From Haemophilus parainfluenzae (GTDB lineage Bacteria > Pseudomonadota > Gammaproteobacteria > Enterobacterales > Pasteurellaceae): DNA of 64,000 nucleotides. The notes below the pieces were generated by a model, which had not been told where the DNA came from, ran no database searches, and worked only from the letters and a program-made list of their open reading frames with translations. Of the stretch, positions 50,611 to 59,808 are shown one piece after another. A program made the position numbers and the translations under genes. Within the stretch, counting starts at the first letter, position 1, and every line of letters starts with the position of its first letter. The stretch spans positions 310,001-374,000 of the forward strand of contig NZ_QEPZ01000001.1 of NCBI RefSeq assembly GCF_003253005.1. Direction: 5' to 3'.

Positions 50611-52020
50611 ATGGCAAAAACTCTTTACGAAAAATTATTCGACGCCCACGTGGTGTATGAAGCCGAAGGCGAAACACCGATTTTGTATATTAACCGTCAT
50701 TTAATCCATGAAGTGACTAGCCCGCAAGCCTTTGATGGTTTACGCGTTGCAGGTCGTCAAGTACGTCAAGTAAGTAAAACTTTCGGCACCATGGATCACA
50801 GTATTTCCACGCAAGTACGCGATGTGAATAAACTTGAAGGCCAAGCAAAAATTCAAGTATTGGAGCTTGCAAAAAACACGAAAGCGACCGGTATTCAATT
50901 ATTCGACATGACCACGAAAGAACAAGGTATCGTGCATGTGATGGGACCGGAACAAGGCTTAACTTTGCCAGGTATGACGATCGTCTGCGGTGACTCTCAT
51001 ACTGCTACCCACGGCGCCTTTGGTGCTTTGGCATTTGGTATCGGCACCTCCGAAGTAGAACACGTTTTAGCGACACAAACCTTAAAACAAGCCCGTGCAA
51101 AAAGCATGAAAATTGAAGTGCGAGGCAAAGTGGCGCCAGGCATTACCGCAAAAGACATTATTCTTGCCATCATCGGTAAAACAACCATGGCGGGCGGTAC
51201 AGGCCATGTAGTGGAATTCTGCGGTGAAGCCATTCGTGATCTTTCCATGGAAGGCCGTATGACCGTTTGTAATATGGCGATTGAAATGGGTGCGAAAGCG
51301 GGCTTAATCGCGCCTGATGAAACGACTTTCGAATACTTAAAAGGTCGTCCACATGCCCCGAAAGGGAAAGATTGGGATGATGCAGTTGCTTATTGGAAAA
51401 CCTTAAAATCCGATGATGATGCGAAATTTGACACGGTCATCACATTAGAAGCGAAAGATATTGCGCCACAGGTTACTTGGGGAACAAACCCAGGCCAAGT
51501 AATCGGTATCAATCAGCCAGTGCCAAACCCAGCAGAAATGACCGATCCCGTGACTCGTGCCTCAGCAGAAAAAGCATTGAATTATATTGGCTTAGACGCT
51601 AACACTGATTTAAAAGATATCCCTGTAGATCAAGTCTTTATCGGTTCTTGTACTAATGCTCGTATTGAAGATTTACGTGCGGCAGCGGCTGTCATGAAAG
51701 GCCGAAAAAAAGCCGATAACGTAAAACGTATTTTAGTGGTACCAGGTTCCGGTTTAGTGAAAGAACAAGCAGAAAAAGAAGGCTTGGATAAAATCTTTAT
51801 CGAAGCGGGCGCAGAATGGCGTAATCCGGGCTGTTCCATGTGTTTAGGGATGAACGATGACCGTTTAGGCGAATGGGAACGTTGTGCTTCTACTTCAAAC
51901 CGTAACTTTGAAGGTCGCCAAGGTCGTAATGGTCGTACTCACTTAGTGAGCCCAGCCATGGCTGCCGCCGCGGGAATGTTCGGTAAATTCGTTGATATTC
52001 GTGACGTCACATTAAACTAA
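50611..52020 (+). CDS. leuC: 3-isopropylmalate dehydratase large subunit LeuC
   Basis: LeuC and LeuD isomerise 2- to 3-isopropylmalate using a [4Fe-4S] cluster. The 469-residue protein starts at the ATG at 50611 ([17 protein letters not shown]); a TTG four codons earlier is not needed. [27 protein letters not shown] and [15 protein letters not shown] contain the cluster cysteines of the aconitase superfamily. leuD follows after ten bases with GGAG between. Confidence 0.97.
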   Translation: MAKTLYEKLFDAHVVYEAEGETPILYINRHLIHEVTSPQAFDGLRVAGRQVRQVSKTFGTMDHSISTQVRDVNKLEGQAKIQVLELAKNTKATGIQLFDMTTKEQGIVHVMGPEQGLTLPGMTIVCGDSHTATHGAFGALAFGIGTSEVEHVLATQTLKQARAKSMKIEVRGKVAPGITAKDIILAIIGKTTMAGGTGHVVEFCGEAIRDLSMEGRMTVCNMAIEMGAKAGLIAPDETTFEYLKGRPHAPKGKDWDDAVAYWKTLKSDDDAKFDTVITLEAKDIAPQVTWGTNPGQVIGINQPVPNPAEMTDPVTRASAEKALNYIGLDANTDLKDIPVDQVFIGSCTNARIEDLRAAAAVMKGRKKADNVKRILVVPGSGLVKEQAEKEGLDKIFIEAGAEWRNPGCSMCLGMNDDRLGEWERCASTSNRNFEGRQGRNGRTHLVSPAMAAAAGMFGKFVDIRDVTLN

Positions 52021-52030
52021 GGAGCAGAAA

Positions 52031-52633
52031 ATGGCAGGATTTAAACAACTTTCAGGCTTAGTAGTGCCATTGGATGCCGCGAACGTGGACACGGATGCGA
52101 TTATTCCAAAACAATTTTTACAAGCGATTACGCGCGTAGGTTTCGGCAAACACTTATTCCATGAATGGCGTTATTTGGATGTAGAAGGCACCAAGCCAAA
52201 TCCAGATTTCGTATTAAATTATCCACAATATCAAGGCGCGACCATTTTATTAGCACGTAAAAACCTTGGTTGCGGTTCTTCTCGTGAACATGCACCCTGG
52301 GCGTTAGCTGATTACGGTTTTAAAGTAATGATCGCACCAAGTTTTGCGGATATTTTCTACAACAACAGCTTAAACAACCACATGTTACCGATTCGTTTAA
52401 GCGAAGAAGAAGTGGAAGAAATCTTCCAATGGGTGTGGGCAAATGAAGGCAAACAAATCCATGTAGATTTGGAAGCGATGACCGTCACTGTAGGTGACAA
52501 AGTCTATCACTTTGAACTGGATGAATTCCGCCGTCATTGTTTATTAAACGGCTTGGATAACATCGGTTTGACGTTACAACATGAAGATGCCATCAGTGAA
52601 TACGAAAAAAATATTCCGGCATTTTTACGTTAA
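52031..52633 (+). CDS. leuD: 3-isopropylmalate dehydratase small subunit LeuD
   Basis: LeuD is the swivelling small subunit that completes the active site with LeuC. The 200 residues include [11 protein letters not shown] near residue 20 and the conserved [13 protein letters not shown] near 75. It is the last gene of leuABCD; a strong terminator follows 41 bases later. Confidence 0.97.
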   Translation: MAGFKQLSGLVVPLDAANVDTDAIIPKQFLQAITRVGFGKHLFHEWRYLDVEGTKPNPDFVLNYPQYQGATILLARKNLGCGSSREHAPWALADYGFKVMIAPSFADIFYNNSLNNHMLPIRLSEEEVEEIFQWVWANEGKQIHVDLEAMTVTVGDKVYHFELDEFRRHCLLNGLDNIGLTLQHEDAISEYEKNIPAFLR

Positions 52634-52673
52634 TCTGTTTTTTTACTCGGACAGCAAATATTGCTAACCATTC

Positions 52674-52700
52674 GGCGGACAATTTGTCCGCCTTTCTTTT
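52674..52700 (+). terminator. Terminator after leuD
   Basis: A 9-bp perfect GC-rich stem (52674-52682 with 52684-52692; in practice a slightly wider loop) is followed by TTTCTTTTT. Confidence 0.8.
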
Positions 52701-52741
52701 TGAAAACATTCCATTTTTTACCGCACTTTCTCCCCTTTTAT

Positions 52742-52770
52742 TTGACAGCATCCATGCTTATCCCTATTAT
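52742..52770 (+). promoter_or_regulatory. metH promoter
   Basis: TTGACA at 52742-52747, a 17-base spacer and TATTAT at 52765-52770. Transcription would start near 52777, leaving a leader of about 30 bases. Confidence 0.75.
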
Positions 52771-52807
52771 TCCGACCAATATTGATTGATTTTAAAAAGA
52801 GCTGTCT

Positions 52808-55800
52808 ATGCCACATAATCAAACCGAATTACTGAAAAAATCTCTCGCTGAACGCATCCTCATTTTAGATGGTGCGATGGGGACGATGATCCAAAAATAT
52901 AAACTTACCGAAGCTGATTTTAGAGGCGAGCGTTTTAAAGAAAGTGCGGTTGATTTACGTGGCAATAATGACTTGCTCACCTTGACCCAACCGCTGTTAA
53001 TTTCTGCGATTCATGAGAAATACTTACAAGCAGGCGCCGATATTATTGAAACCAATACCTTCAGTTCTACCACCATTGCGCAAGCGGATTATGATTTACA
53101 GCCTATTGCCTACGAACTGAATTTTGCTGGGGCAAAACTAGCCCGTTTAGCCGCAGATAAATACAGCACACCAGAAAAACCAAGATTCGTCGCGGGGATT
53201 CTCGGCCCGACTAACCGCACTGCGTCCATTTCCCCGAACGTAAACGATCCGGGTTTCCGTAACGTCACCTTTATGGAATTGGTGGATGCCTATTCAGAAG
53301 CAACACGTGGTTTAATTGAAGGTGGTGCTGATTTAATCATGATCGAAACCATTTTCGACACGTTAAACGCAAAAGCCGCCATTTTAGCCATTGAAACAGT
53401 ATTTGAAGAATTAGGCGTGGAATTGCCGATTATGATTTCCGGCACCATTACCGATGCTTCTGGCCGTACCCTTTCAGGGCAAACCACCGAAGCGTTCTAC
53501 AACTCGCTTCGCCATGCCAAACCGCTGACGTTCGGTTTGAACTGTGCTTTAGGGCCGAAAGAATTGCGTCAGTATGTCGAACAACTCTCTAAAATCAGCG
53601 AAACCTATGTTTCCGTCCACCCAAATGCAGGCTTGCCAAATGCCTTTGGTGGTTATGATTTAGGTGCAGAAGAGATGGCTACACACCTTAAAGAATGGGC
53701 TGAAAGTGGCTTTGTAAACATTGTCGGTGGTTGTTGTGGTACAACGCCAGAGCATATCAAAGCCTTTGCGGATGCAATGCAAGGTATTGCGCCGCGTAAA
53801 CTGCCAGAAATTAAAACTGCGATGCGTTTATCAGGCTTAGAACCACTCAATATTGATGATGAAAGTCTATTCGTGAACGTGGGCGAACGTAATAACGTGA
53901 CGGGTTCGGCAAAATTCAAACGCTTAATTAAAGAAGACAAATTTGCCGAAGCCATTGAAATTGCTATAGATCAAGTAGAAAACGGCGCACAAGTGATCGA
54001 CGTGAACATGGACGAAGCCTTGCTCGACGGCAAAAAATGCATGACCCGTTTCCTCAACATTATGGCGACGGAACCCGATGCGGCCAAAGTGCCGGTGATG
54101 ATCGACTCCTCCAAATGGGAAGTGATTGAAGCAGGCTTGCAATCGGTGCAAGGTAAACCAATTGTGAACTCCATCTCGTTAAAAGAAGGCGAAGAAATCT
54201 TTATCGAACACGCTAAACTGGTGCGTAAATACGGTGCAGCTGTGGTGGTCATGGCGTTTGACGAAGTGGGTCAAGCCGATACTGAGGCTCGCAAAGTAGA
54301 AATCTGTACCCGTGCCTATAACATCTTAGTCAACCAAGTCGGCTTCCCACCCGAAGATATTATTTTCGATCCAAACATTTTTGCCATCGGTACGGGGATT
54401 GAAGAACACAACAACTACGGTGTAGATTTCATCAACGCCACTGGTCGTATTAAACGTGCGCTACCGCATGCGAAAATCTCGGGCGGGGTGTCGAATGTGT
54501 CTTTCTCCTTCCGTGGTAACAATGTGATGCGTGAGGCTATTCATGCGGTCTTCCTCTATCACGCCATCAAGCAGGGTATGGATATGGGGATTGTGAATGC
54601 GGGGCAGCTCACGATTTATGACGATCTCGATCCTGAATTACGTGAAATTGTGGAAGATGCGGTATTAAACCGCAGCCCTGATGCCACCGAAAAATTACTC
54701 GATATTGCGGAAAAATATCGTAACCAAAGCAACGATGAAAGTGCGGTCGATTCTGTGGCCGAATGGCGTACGTGGCCGGTGGAAGAACGCTTAAAACACG
54801 CCCTTGTGAAAGGCATTACCACACATATTATTGAAGACACCGAAGAAGCCCGCCAAAAATTACCAACGCCGTTAGAGGTGATCGAAGGCCCACTCATGGC
54901 GGGCATGGATGTGGTGGGCGATTTGTTTGGCGACGGCAAAATGTTCCTGCCGCAAGTGGTGAAATCCGCACGCGTGATGAAACAATCCGTGGCGTATTTA
55001 GAGCCGTTTATTAACGCCACCAAACAAAAAGGCTCAAGCAACGGTAAAGTAGTGATTGCAACCGTAAAAGGCGACGTGCATGACATCGGCAAAAATATCG
55101 TGAGCGTGGTATTGCAATGTAATAACTTTGAAGTGATTGACTTAGGCGTGATGGTGCCGGCAGACAAGATCATTCAAACGGCGATTGATGAAAAAGCCGA
55201 TATTATCGGCCTAAGCGGTTTGATTACCCCGTCCCTTGATGAAATGGAATATTTCCTCGGTGAAATGACTCGCTTAGGTTTGAATTTGCCTGTGTTGATT
55301 GGCGGAGCAACTACATCGAAAGAGCATACTGCGATTAAACTTTATCCAAAATACAAACAACATGGTGTGTTCTATACCTCAAATGCATCAAGAGCGGTAA
55401 CGGTTTGTGCAACTTTAATGAACCCAGAAGGCCGTGCGGCATTGTGGGAGCAATTCAAGAAAGATTACGAGAAAATCCAACAATCCTTCGCCAACCGCAA
55501 ACCGTTACGTAAACAACTTAGCATTGAAGAAGCGCGCGCCAACCGTTTCGACGGCTTTAGTGGCGAATGGGCGGATTATGTGACGCCAACGCCAAACCAA
55601 ACCGGCATTGTGGAATTCAAAAGCGTGCCGATTGCCGAACTGCGCAAATTTATCGACTGGTCGCCGTTCTTCCGTGTATGGGGCTTGATGGGTGGCTATC
55701 CGGATGCCTTTGATCATCCGGAAAGTGGCGAAGAAGCCCGCCGCGTGTGGAATGATGCGCAAACGATGTTAGATGCTTTCGAACAAAACCACAAACTTAA

Positions 55801-56500
55801 CCCAAGCGGCGTGTTGGGTATTTTCCCTGCGGAACGTGTGGGCGATGATGTGGTGCTTTTCTCTGATGAAGAACGCACGCAAACCATCGGCACCGCTTAC
55901 GGCTTACGCCAACAAACGGAACGTGGCAAAAACAGCAAAAGCCAATTTAACTTTGCCTTGAGCGACTTTATCGCTGATCGCGAAAGCGGCAAAAAAGACT
56001 GGATGGGCATGTTTGCCGTGTGTGCCGGCATTGAAGAAATGGATTTAGTAGAAGGCTACAAAGCCTCAGGCGATGACTACAACGCCATCTTGCTACAAGC
56101 CGTGGGCGACCGCCTCGCCGAAGCCATGGCAGAATACCTGCACTTCGAGCTGCGCACCCGCATTTGGGGCTACACGCAAGAGGAATTCAACAACCAAGGG
56201 TTAATCAACGAAAACTACGTCGGCATCCGCCCTGCACCGGGTTATCCAAGCTGCCCTGAGCATACCGAAAAAGCCTTGATTTGGGATTTATTAGAGGTTG
56301 AACAACGTATCGGTATGAAACTCACCGAAAGCTACGCCATGTGGCCGGCAGCTTCCGTATGCGGTTGGTACTTCACCCACCCGGCAAGCAACTATTTCAC
56401 CCTCGGTCGCATTGATGAAGACCAAGCTCAAGATTATGCCAAACGTAAAGGTTGGGATGAGAGAGAGATGATGAAATGGTTAGGTGTTGCGATGAAGTAG
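52808..56500 (+). CDS. metH: Cobalamin-dependent methionine synthase MetH
   Basis: MetH moves a methyl group from methyltetrahydrofolate to homocysteine through B12. The 1230 residues (E. coli 1227) hold all four modules: the homocysteine domain with zinc ligands Cys309 and Cys310 in [10 protein letters not shown], the folate domain (about 350-620, [16 protein letters not shown]), the B12 domain with His758 in [10 protein letters not shown] as the cobalt ligand, and the C-terminal SAM-binding reactivation domain ([15 protein letters not shown]). The bases are G+C-richer over long stretches, notably 53.9-55.1 kb and 55.5-56.5 kb, than in neighbouring genes. No B12 synthesis gene is in the window, so cobalamin import is presumed. 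Confidence 0.97.
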   Translation: MPHNQTELLKKSLAERILILDGAMGTMIQKYKLTEADFRGERFKESAVDLRGNNDLLTLTQPLLISAIHEKYLQAGADIIETNTFSSTTIAQADYDLQPIAYELNFAGAKLARLAADKYSTPEKPRFVAGILGPTNRTASISPNVNDPGFRNVTFMELVDAYSEATRGLIEGGADLIMIETIFDTLNAKAAILAIETVFEELGVELPIMISGTITDASGRTLSGQTTEAFYNSLRHAKPLTFGLNCALGPKELRQYVEQLSKISETYVSVHPNAGLPNAFGGYDLGAEEMATHLKEWAESGFVNIVGGCCGTTPEHIKAFADAMQGIAPRKLPEIKTAMRLSGLEPLNIDDESLFVNVGERNNVTGSAKFKRLIKEDKFAEAIEIAIDQVENGAQVIDVNMDEALLDGKKCMTRFLNIMATEPDAAKVPVMIDSSKWEVIEAGLQSVQGKPIVNSISLKEGEEIFIEHAKLVRKYGAAVVVMAFDEVGQADTEARKVEICTRAYNILVNQVGFPPEDIIFDPNIFAIGTGIEEHNNYGVDFINATGRIKRALPHAKISGGVSNVSFSFRGNNVMREAIHAVFLYHAIKQGMDMGIVNAGQLTIYDDLDPELREIVEDAVLNRSPDATEKLLDIAEKYRNQSNDESAVDSVAEWRTWPVEERLKHALVKGITTHIIEDTEEARQKLPTPLEVIEGPLMAGMDVVGDLFGDGKMFLPQVVKSARVMKQSVAYLEPFINATKQKGSSNGKVVIATVKGDVHDIGKNIVSVVLQCNNFEVIDLGVMVPADKIIQTAIDEKADIIGLSGLITPSLDEMEYFLGEMTRLGLNLPVLIGGATTSKEHTAIKLYPKYKQHGVFYTSNASRAVTVCATLMNPEGRAALWEQFKKDYEKIQQSFANRKPLRKQLSIEEARANRFDGFSGEWADYVTPTPNQTGIVEFKSVPIAELRKFIDWSPFFRVWGLMGGYPDAFDHPESGEEARRVWNDAQTMLDAFEQNHKLNPSGVLGIFPAERVGDDVVLFSDEERTQTIGTAYGLRQQTERGKNSKSQFNFALSDFIADRESGKKDWMGMFAVCAGIEEMDLVEGYKASGDDYNAILLQAVGDRLAEAMAEYLHFELRTRIWGYTQEEFNNQGLINENYVGIRPAPGYPSCPEHTEKALIWDLLEVEQRIGMKLTESYAMWPAASVCGWYFTHPASNYFTLGRIDEDQAQDYAKRKGWDEREMMKWLGVAMK

Positions 56501-56592
56501 TTTTCTAATTTAATACCTAGATAGTATATGATCTTATCTTAAGCAAAATATATTTTTAGGAAATTTAATAATCTATATGGGAGGAATCAAGA

Positions 56593-57705
56593 ATGAAAGA
56601 ACCAAAATTATTTTTACATACAAAAGAAAATGAATCTGAATTATTAGATTTTTATCAAAAAGCAATTACTGAGGCTATTGAATTATATATTGTTTCTGCA
56701 TACCTAACTGAGTGGAACATAAATACAAAACTTAACCCCAAAATAAAACCTTCTAAGTTTAGATTTATATTTGGTAAAGATTTTGGTTTATCTAGAAAGA
56801 AAGCTATAAAAAATGTACTAGATTGGCTTCCTTCAGAATTTCAAGAAAAATTTCTTGTTGCAGAGCATATTCAAGGATTTCATCCCAAAGCTATTTTTTG
56901 GAAAAATAGTAACAATGAATACTATGCATTAATAGGTTCGTCAAATCTAACAAATGCAGCATTTAATTCAAATTGTGAAGCTAATATATTAACTTTTCTT
57001 TCTGAGAAACAATTTTTAGATGTTATAAAATGGATATCTAGTATTGAAAAAGAATCAAAAGTAGTTACAAAAGAATGGGTAGATAAATATAACCAAGCAA
57101 TACCACTTAGAATTGAACAATTAAATATGTATGAAAAAACATTAAAAGATTTACTCTCATATGATGAAGAGTTAATTTCATCGAGAAGAAAACAACTTGA
57201 AAACTATAAAATTCATCAAAAAGAACTAAAAAAACTAATTTCAAAATGCGCTAATGGTGAAATAAGCCACGAAAATTTTTATGAAAATTTAAAAGAAATA
57301 TTAAAACAAGGTATCAGTTTTCAGCCTAGATTTGATTGGTCTAGACGTGGGAGTCGTGATAACTTTAAGTTATTATGCCAAGCATTAGATAGAATATACA
57401 AAACCTCATCTGATGAGAGGGATAATATAGTAGAGAAAGAAATTAACAACTTACAAAATAAAAAGATTTCAAATAGAAAAGCATTACTATCTGAATTGCT
57501 TTCTTTAGAATATCCTCATGAATATCCATTATTCAATAAACCAGTTAGAGATTTTCTAAAAAGTTTAAATAGAACGATACCAAAATCTACAGATGGAAAA
57601 ACTTATATTGTTACATCTCAAATTCTTAGAGATATCTTGAGTGATATGGACAAAATTGAAAATCTTGCTGAATTAGATGCGTTAATTCAGAGCAAATATC
57701 GTTAA
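56593..57705 (+). CDS. Phospholipase D-fold protein, possible nuclease, accessory
   Basis: This 370-residue protein has one PLD catalytic motif in its N-terminal domain: His97 and Lys99 in GFHPKAIFW, the GSSNLTN segment at 115-121, and Glu129 in CEANILTF. A single motif implies a dimer, as in Nuc and the BfiI nuclease. A charged, helical and probably coiled-coil stretch covers about 170-240 (SSRRKQLENYKIHQKELKK). A C-terminal helical domain holds LLSLEYPHEYPLFNKPVRDF near 303-322. There is no signal peptide. Codon use is far more A+T-rich than metH next door, a sign of recent acquisition. DNA cleavage in defence against foreign DNA is a guess; I know no named homologue. Confidence 0.7.
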   Translation: MKEPKLFLHTKENESELLDFYQKAITEAIELYIVSAYLTEWNINTKLNPKIKPSKFRFIFGKDFGLSRKKAIKNVLDWLPSEFQEKFLVAEHIQGFHPKAIFWKNSNNEYYALIGSSNLTNAAFNSNCEANILTFLSEKQFLDVIKWISSIEKESKVVTKEWVDKYNQAIPLRIEQLNMYEKTLKDLLSYDEELISSRRKQLENYKIHQKELKKLISKCANGEISHENFYENLKEILKQGISFQPRFDWSRRGSRDNFKLLCQALDRIYKTSSDERDNIVEKEINNLQNKKISNRKALLSELLSLEYPHEYPLFNKPVRDFLKSLNRTIPKSTDGKTYIVTSQILRDILSDMDKIENLAELDALIQSKYR

Positions 57706-57730
57706 TTTTATGGTGGAATCATCTTCCCTG

Positions 57731-57759
57731 ATAGGCACAAGATCATAGCTTGTGCCTAT
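57731..57759. terminator. Bidirectional terminator between the PLD gene and the ATPase gene
   Basis: An 11-bp perfect stem (57731-57741 with 57749-57759) with a seven-base loop lies between convergent genes. T-runs are weak on both sides. Confidence 0.6.
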
Positions 57760-57798
57760 TAGCTAAAAGTGCGGTGAAAATTTTCAACGTTTTTAGAT

Positions 57799-59001
57799 TT
57801 ATTGCAGCAACCAATCCACCACATAAATCACTTCAATCCCATCAATCTCCGTTTGTTCGTAATATTTTCCCGTAATTAAAATCTTTTTATAGTTATCTTT
57901 AATATGCAAAAGATTATCTGTTTCGTGGGTATTTTCAGGGATTTCAAAGGCGACTTGTACATATAGAATTTCATCTGCTTTTCGGGCAATAAAATCAATT
58001 TCTTTGCTGTCGAGTTTGCCCACATCAACGGTATAACCACGTCTGAGTAATTCAATAAAGACGATATTTTCTAGGCGATTGGCATAATTCGCGCCTTTTT
58101 TGCCAATCGCGTGTCGTCTTAAACCGTTATCCACAATAAAATATTTGGCATTGGTTTTTAAATAACCTTTTCCGCGAATATCGTATTGTTTTGCTTTATA
58201 AAAAAGAAAGGCATTTTCTAATAGCTCAAGATATTTGCTGATGGTGTGGTTTGAAGTGGGGACACGTTCGGAAGTGAGCGTGTTGCTAATTTTGCTTGGA
58301 TTCACCAACTGCCCTACGTTATCCGCTAGAAAGAGAATCACGCTTTTAAGAATATGGGTATCTTTTACACCAGCTCGATGAGCAATGTCATTCAGCACGA
58401 TAGAATCAAAAATGCCGGATAAAATCGTTTCTTTTAAAGGTTCATCAGCAATAGCAACACTGGGAAAACCGCCATATTTTTCATATTCCGAATAGAGTTT
58501 ATCCACCAATCTTGATTGGCTATCCACATTTTTGGCGTGCAAAAATTCTTTAAAAGAAAGCGGGTAAATTTTGATTTCTACATACCGACCGCTTAACAAC
58601 GTCGCAAGTTCACCGGAAAGCAAGTTGGCATTGGAACCCGTAATCACAATATCGGTGTTAAAACTCACGTGAAGCGCATTGACGATTTTTTGCCAACCTT
58701 CCACAAACTGAATTTCATCAATCAGAAAGTAGATTTTCTCTTGAGAAGACGGCATTTTTTCTTGAATAAGCTGTTGGAAGTCTTGAGCGTCTTTCACCCA
58801 TTGATATTCAAAAGATTCAAAATTGAGGTAAAGAATATTTTCAGGGGAAATTCCTTGTTGTTGAAGGTAATCACGGTATTGCATGAGTAACACTGATTTA
58901 CCTGAACGACGAACACCCGAGATGACTTTGATAAAATCAGTATCTTTAAATTGAATCAGTTGTTGTAAATAATTTTCACGAGAGATCATAGTTTTACTCA
59001 T
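57799..59001 (-). CDS. AAA family ATPase with DUF4143 domain
   Basis: This 400-residue protein has an N-terminal AAA_14 ATPase (about 18-160) with Walker A GVRRSGKS at 29-36, Walker B YFLIDEIQ at 91-98, sensor ITGSNA at 120-125, and LSGRYVEIKIYPLSFKEF. A winged-helix-like middle follows, and the DUF4143 C-terminal part has LENIVFIELLRRGY and KEIDFIARKADEILYVQV, a relative of the PD-(D/E)XK fold that probably lacks the full catalytic set. Such proteins are common, patchy in distribution and of unknown role. An upstream set of three palindromes suggests tight, perhaps self-directed, control. An alternative ATG lies four codons in. Confidence 0.85.
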   Translation of the reverse strand: MSKTMISRENYLQQLIQFKDTDFIKVISGVRRSGKSVLLMQYRDYLQQQGISPENILYLNFESFEYQWVKDAQDFQQLIQEKMPSSQEKIYFLIDEIQFVEGWQKIVNALHVSFNTDIVITGSNANLLSGELATLLSGRYVEIKIYPLSFKEFLHAKNVDSQSRLVDKLYSEYEKYGGFPSVAIADEPLKETILSGIFDSIVLNDIAHRAGVKDTHILKSVILFLADNVGQLVNPSKISNTLTSERVPTSNHTISKYLELLENAFLFYKAKQYDIRGKGYLKTNAKYFIVDNGLRRHAIGKKGANYANRLENIVFIELLRRGYTVDVGKLDSKEIDFIARKADEILYVQVAFEIPENTHETDNLLHIKDNYKKILITGKYYEQTEIDGIEVIYVVDWLLQ

Positions 59002-59095
59002 TGGAAGTTAATTTCATATTTTTGAGAATTATACACAAAATGGAAATTAATTTCCAACTAGTGAAAAATTAATAAAATTTAGAATTAAACTTCCA
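59002..59095. promoter_or_regulatory. Three 16-bp palindrome copies at 39-bp spacing
   Basis: The centre copy TGGAAATTAATTTCCA (59041-59056) is a perfect palindrome. Copies at 59002-59017 (13 of 16 matches) and 59080-59095 (12 of 16) start exactly 39 bases to each side. They cover the region between the ATPase start codon and its likely promoter, so an operator array is the best reading. Confidence 0.65.
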
Positions 59096-59250
59096 TTAGT
59101 AAAGTATGTCGCATATTTTCCTTGCTTCTGTCTGAATTCAAGAAAAACACTTCAAAAACTCACCGCACTTTATCCTTTCTATATTGCACAATCCCCAATT
59201 TCCGCTATCATACTCCCTTTCTCATTCACTCTACTCTCGGAACTTTATCG

Positions 59251-59718
59251 ATGAATAAATTGAAAATAGCATTACTCACGGCTGCATTCGTAGGTTTGTT
59301 TGCTTGTACAACAACACAACAACCAAAGAAAACCGTTAAAACGCGATACCTTAAAAATAACATTAGCCAAGCGGAATTAAACAATCCGAAAGATTACAAA
59401 CGTTATTATTATTCTTGCCGTAATTCAGAAACAGGTTCGAATTCTTATTTAACCACTTACTTCCCACTTTCAAGAGAAAGCCGCATGAAAGATAACTTTG
59501 GTATTTATTTCCAATTAGATGGTGGAAAAGCAGTGCCGTTTGATCATGTGGAAAATCGAACCTTAAATGCACGCGGAAATCGTTTTGAAGTGATTTATCG
59601 CTCTTATGAACCAATTGATGGCAGTTATGTTGATTTAATCGCTCATGAAAATAATTCCGTGTATTACAAAAACAATCAAGGCATGAGAACAGCTTGGTTA
59701 AATTGTCGAGAAGGCTAA
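59251..59718 (+). CDS. Putative lipoprotein of unknown function
   Basis: The 155-residue product starts at the ATG at 59251 (MNKLKIALLTAAFVGLFAC), with the lipobox LFAC and Cys19 as the lipid site. The mature part opens with TTTQQPKKTVKTRY and then a compact domain with two cysteines, YYYSCRNSE and WLNCREG, which may form one disulphide. The general pattern recalls small periplasmic lipoproteins of the lysozyme-inhibitor size class, but I cannot assign a family. An in-frame extension upstream to 59122 is unlikely because the lipoprotein signal begins here. Confidence 0.75.
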   Translation: MNKLKIALLTAAFVGLFACTTTQQPKKTVKTRYLKNNISQAELNNPKDYKRYYYSCRNSETGSNSYLTTYFPLSRESRMKDNFGIYFQLDGGKAVPFDHVENRTLNARGNRFEVIYRSYEPIDGSYVDLIAHENNSVYYKNNQGMRTAWLNCREG

Positions 59719-59764
59719 TTCTCACTGAAAGTACGGTCATTTTTAGACTGCATTTTTCCAAACA

Positions 59765-59794
59765 AAAAAGCACGAGGTTAAACTCGTGCTTTTT
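59765..59794. terminator. Bidirectional terminator between the lipoprotein and PTS genes
   Basis: A 12-bp perfect stem (59765-59776 with 59783-59794), six-base loop, A-run before and T-run after. It lies between convergent genes. Confidence 0.85.
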
Positions 59795-59808
59795 CTTTTT
59801 TATTTCGA

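Noticed and set aside
52771-52807. Cobalamin riboswitch before metH
   Set aside because: The promoter leaves only about 30 bases of leader, far too short for a B12 riboswitch.
54616-55173. 185-codon open frame opposite metH
   Set aside because: It is antisense to the conserved B12 domain of metH, serine- and threonine-rich from reverse reading, with no recognisable motif.
59002-59095. Three evenly spaced repeats as a short CRISPR array
   Set aside because: The repeat is only 16 bp, imperfect and palindromic, the spacing fits an operator array upstream of a gene, and no cas gene is near.
59122-59250. Upstream extension of the lipoprotein at 59251
   Set aside because: The extension would bury the lipoprotein signal peptide inside the protein.
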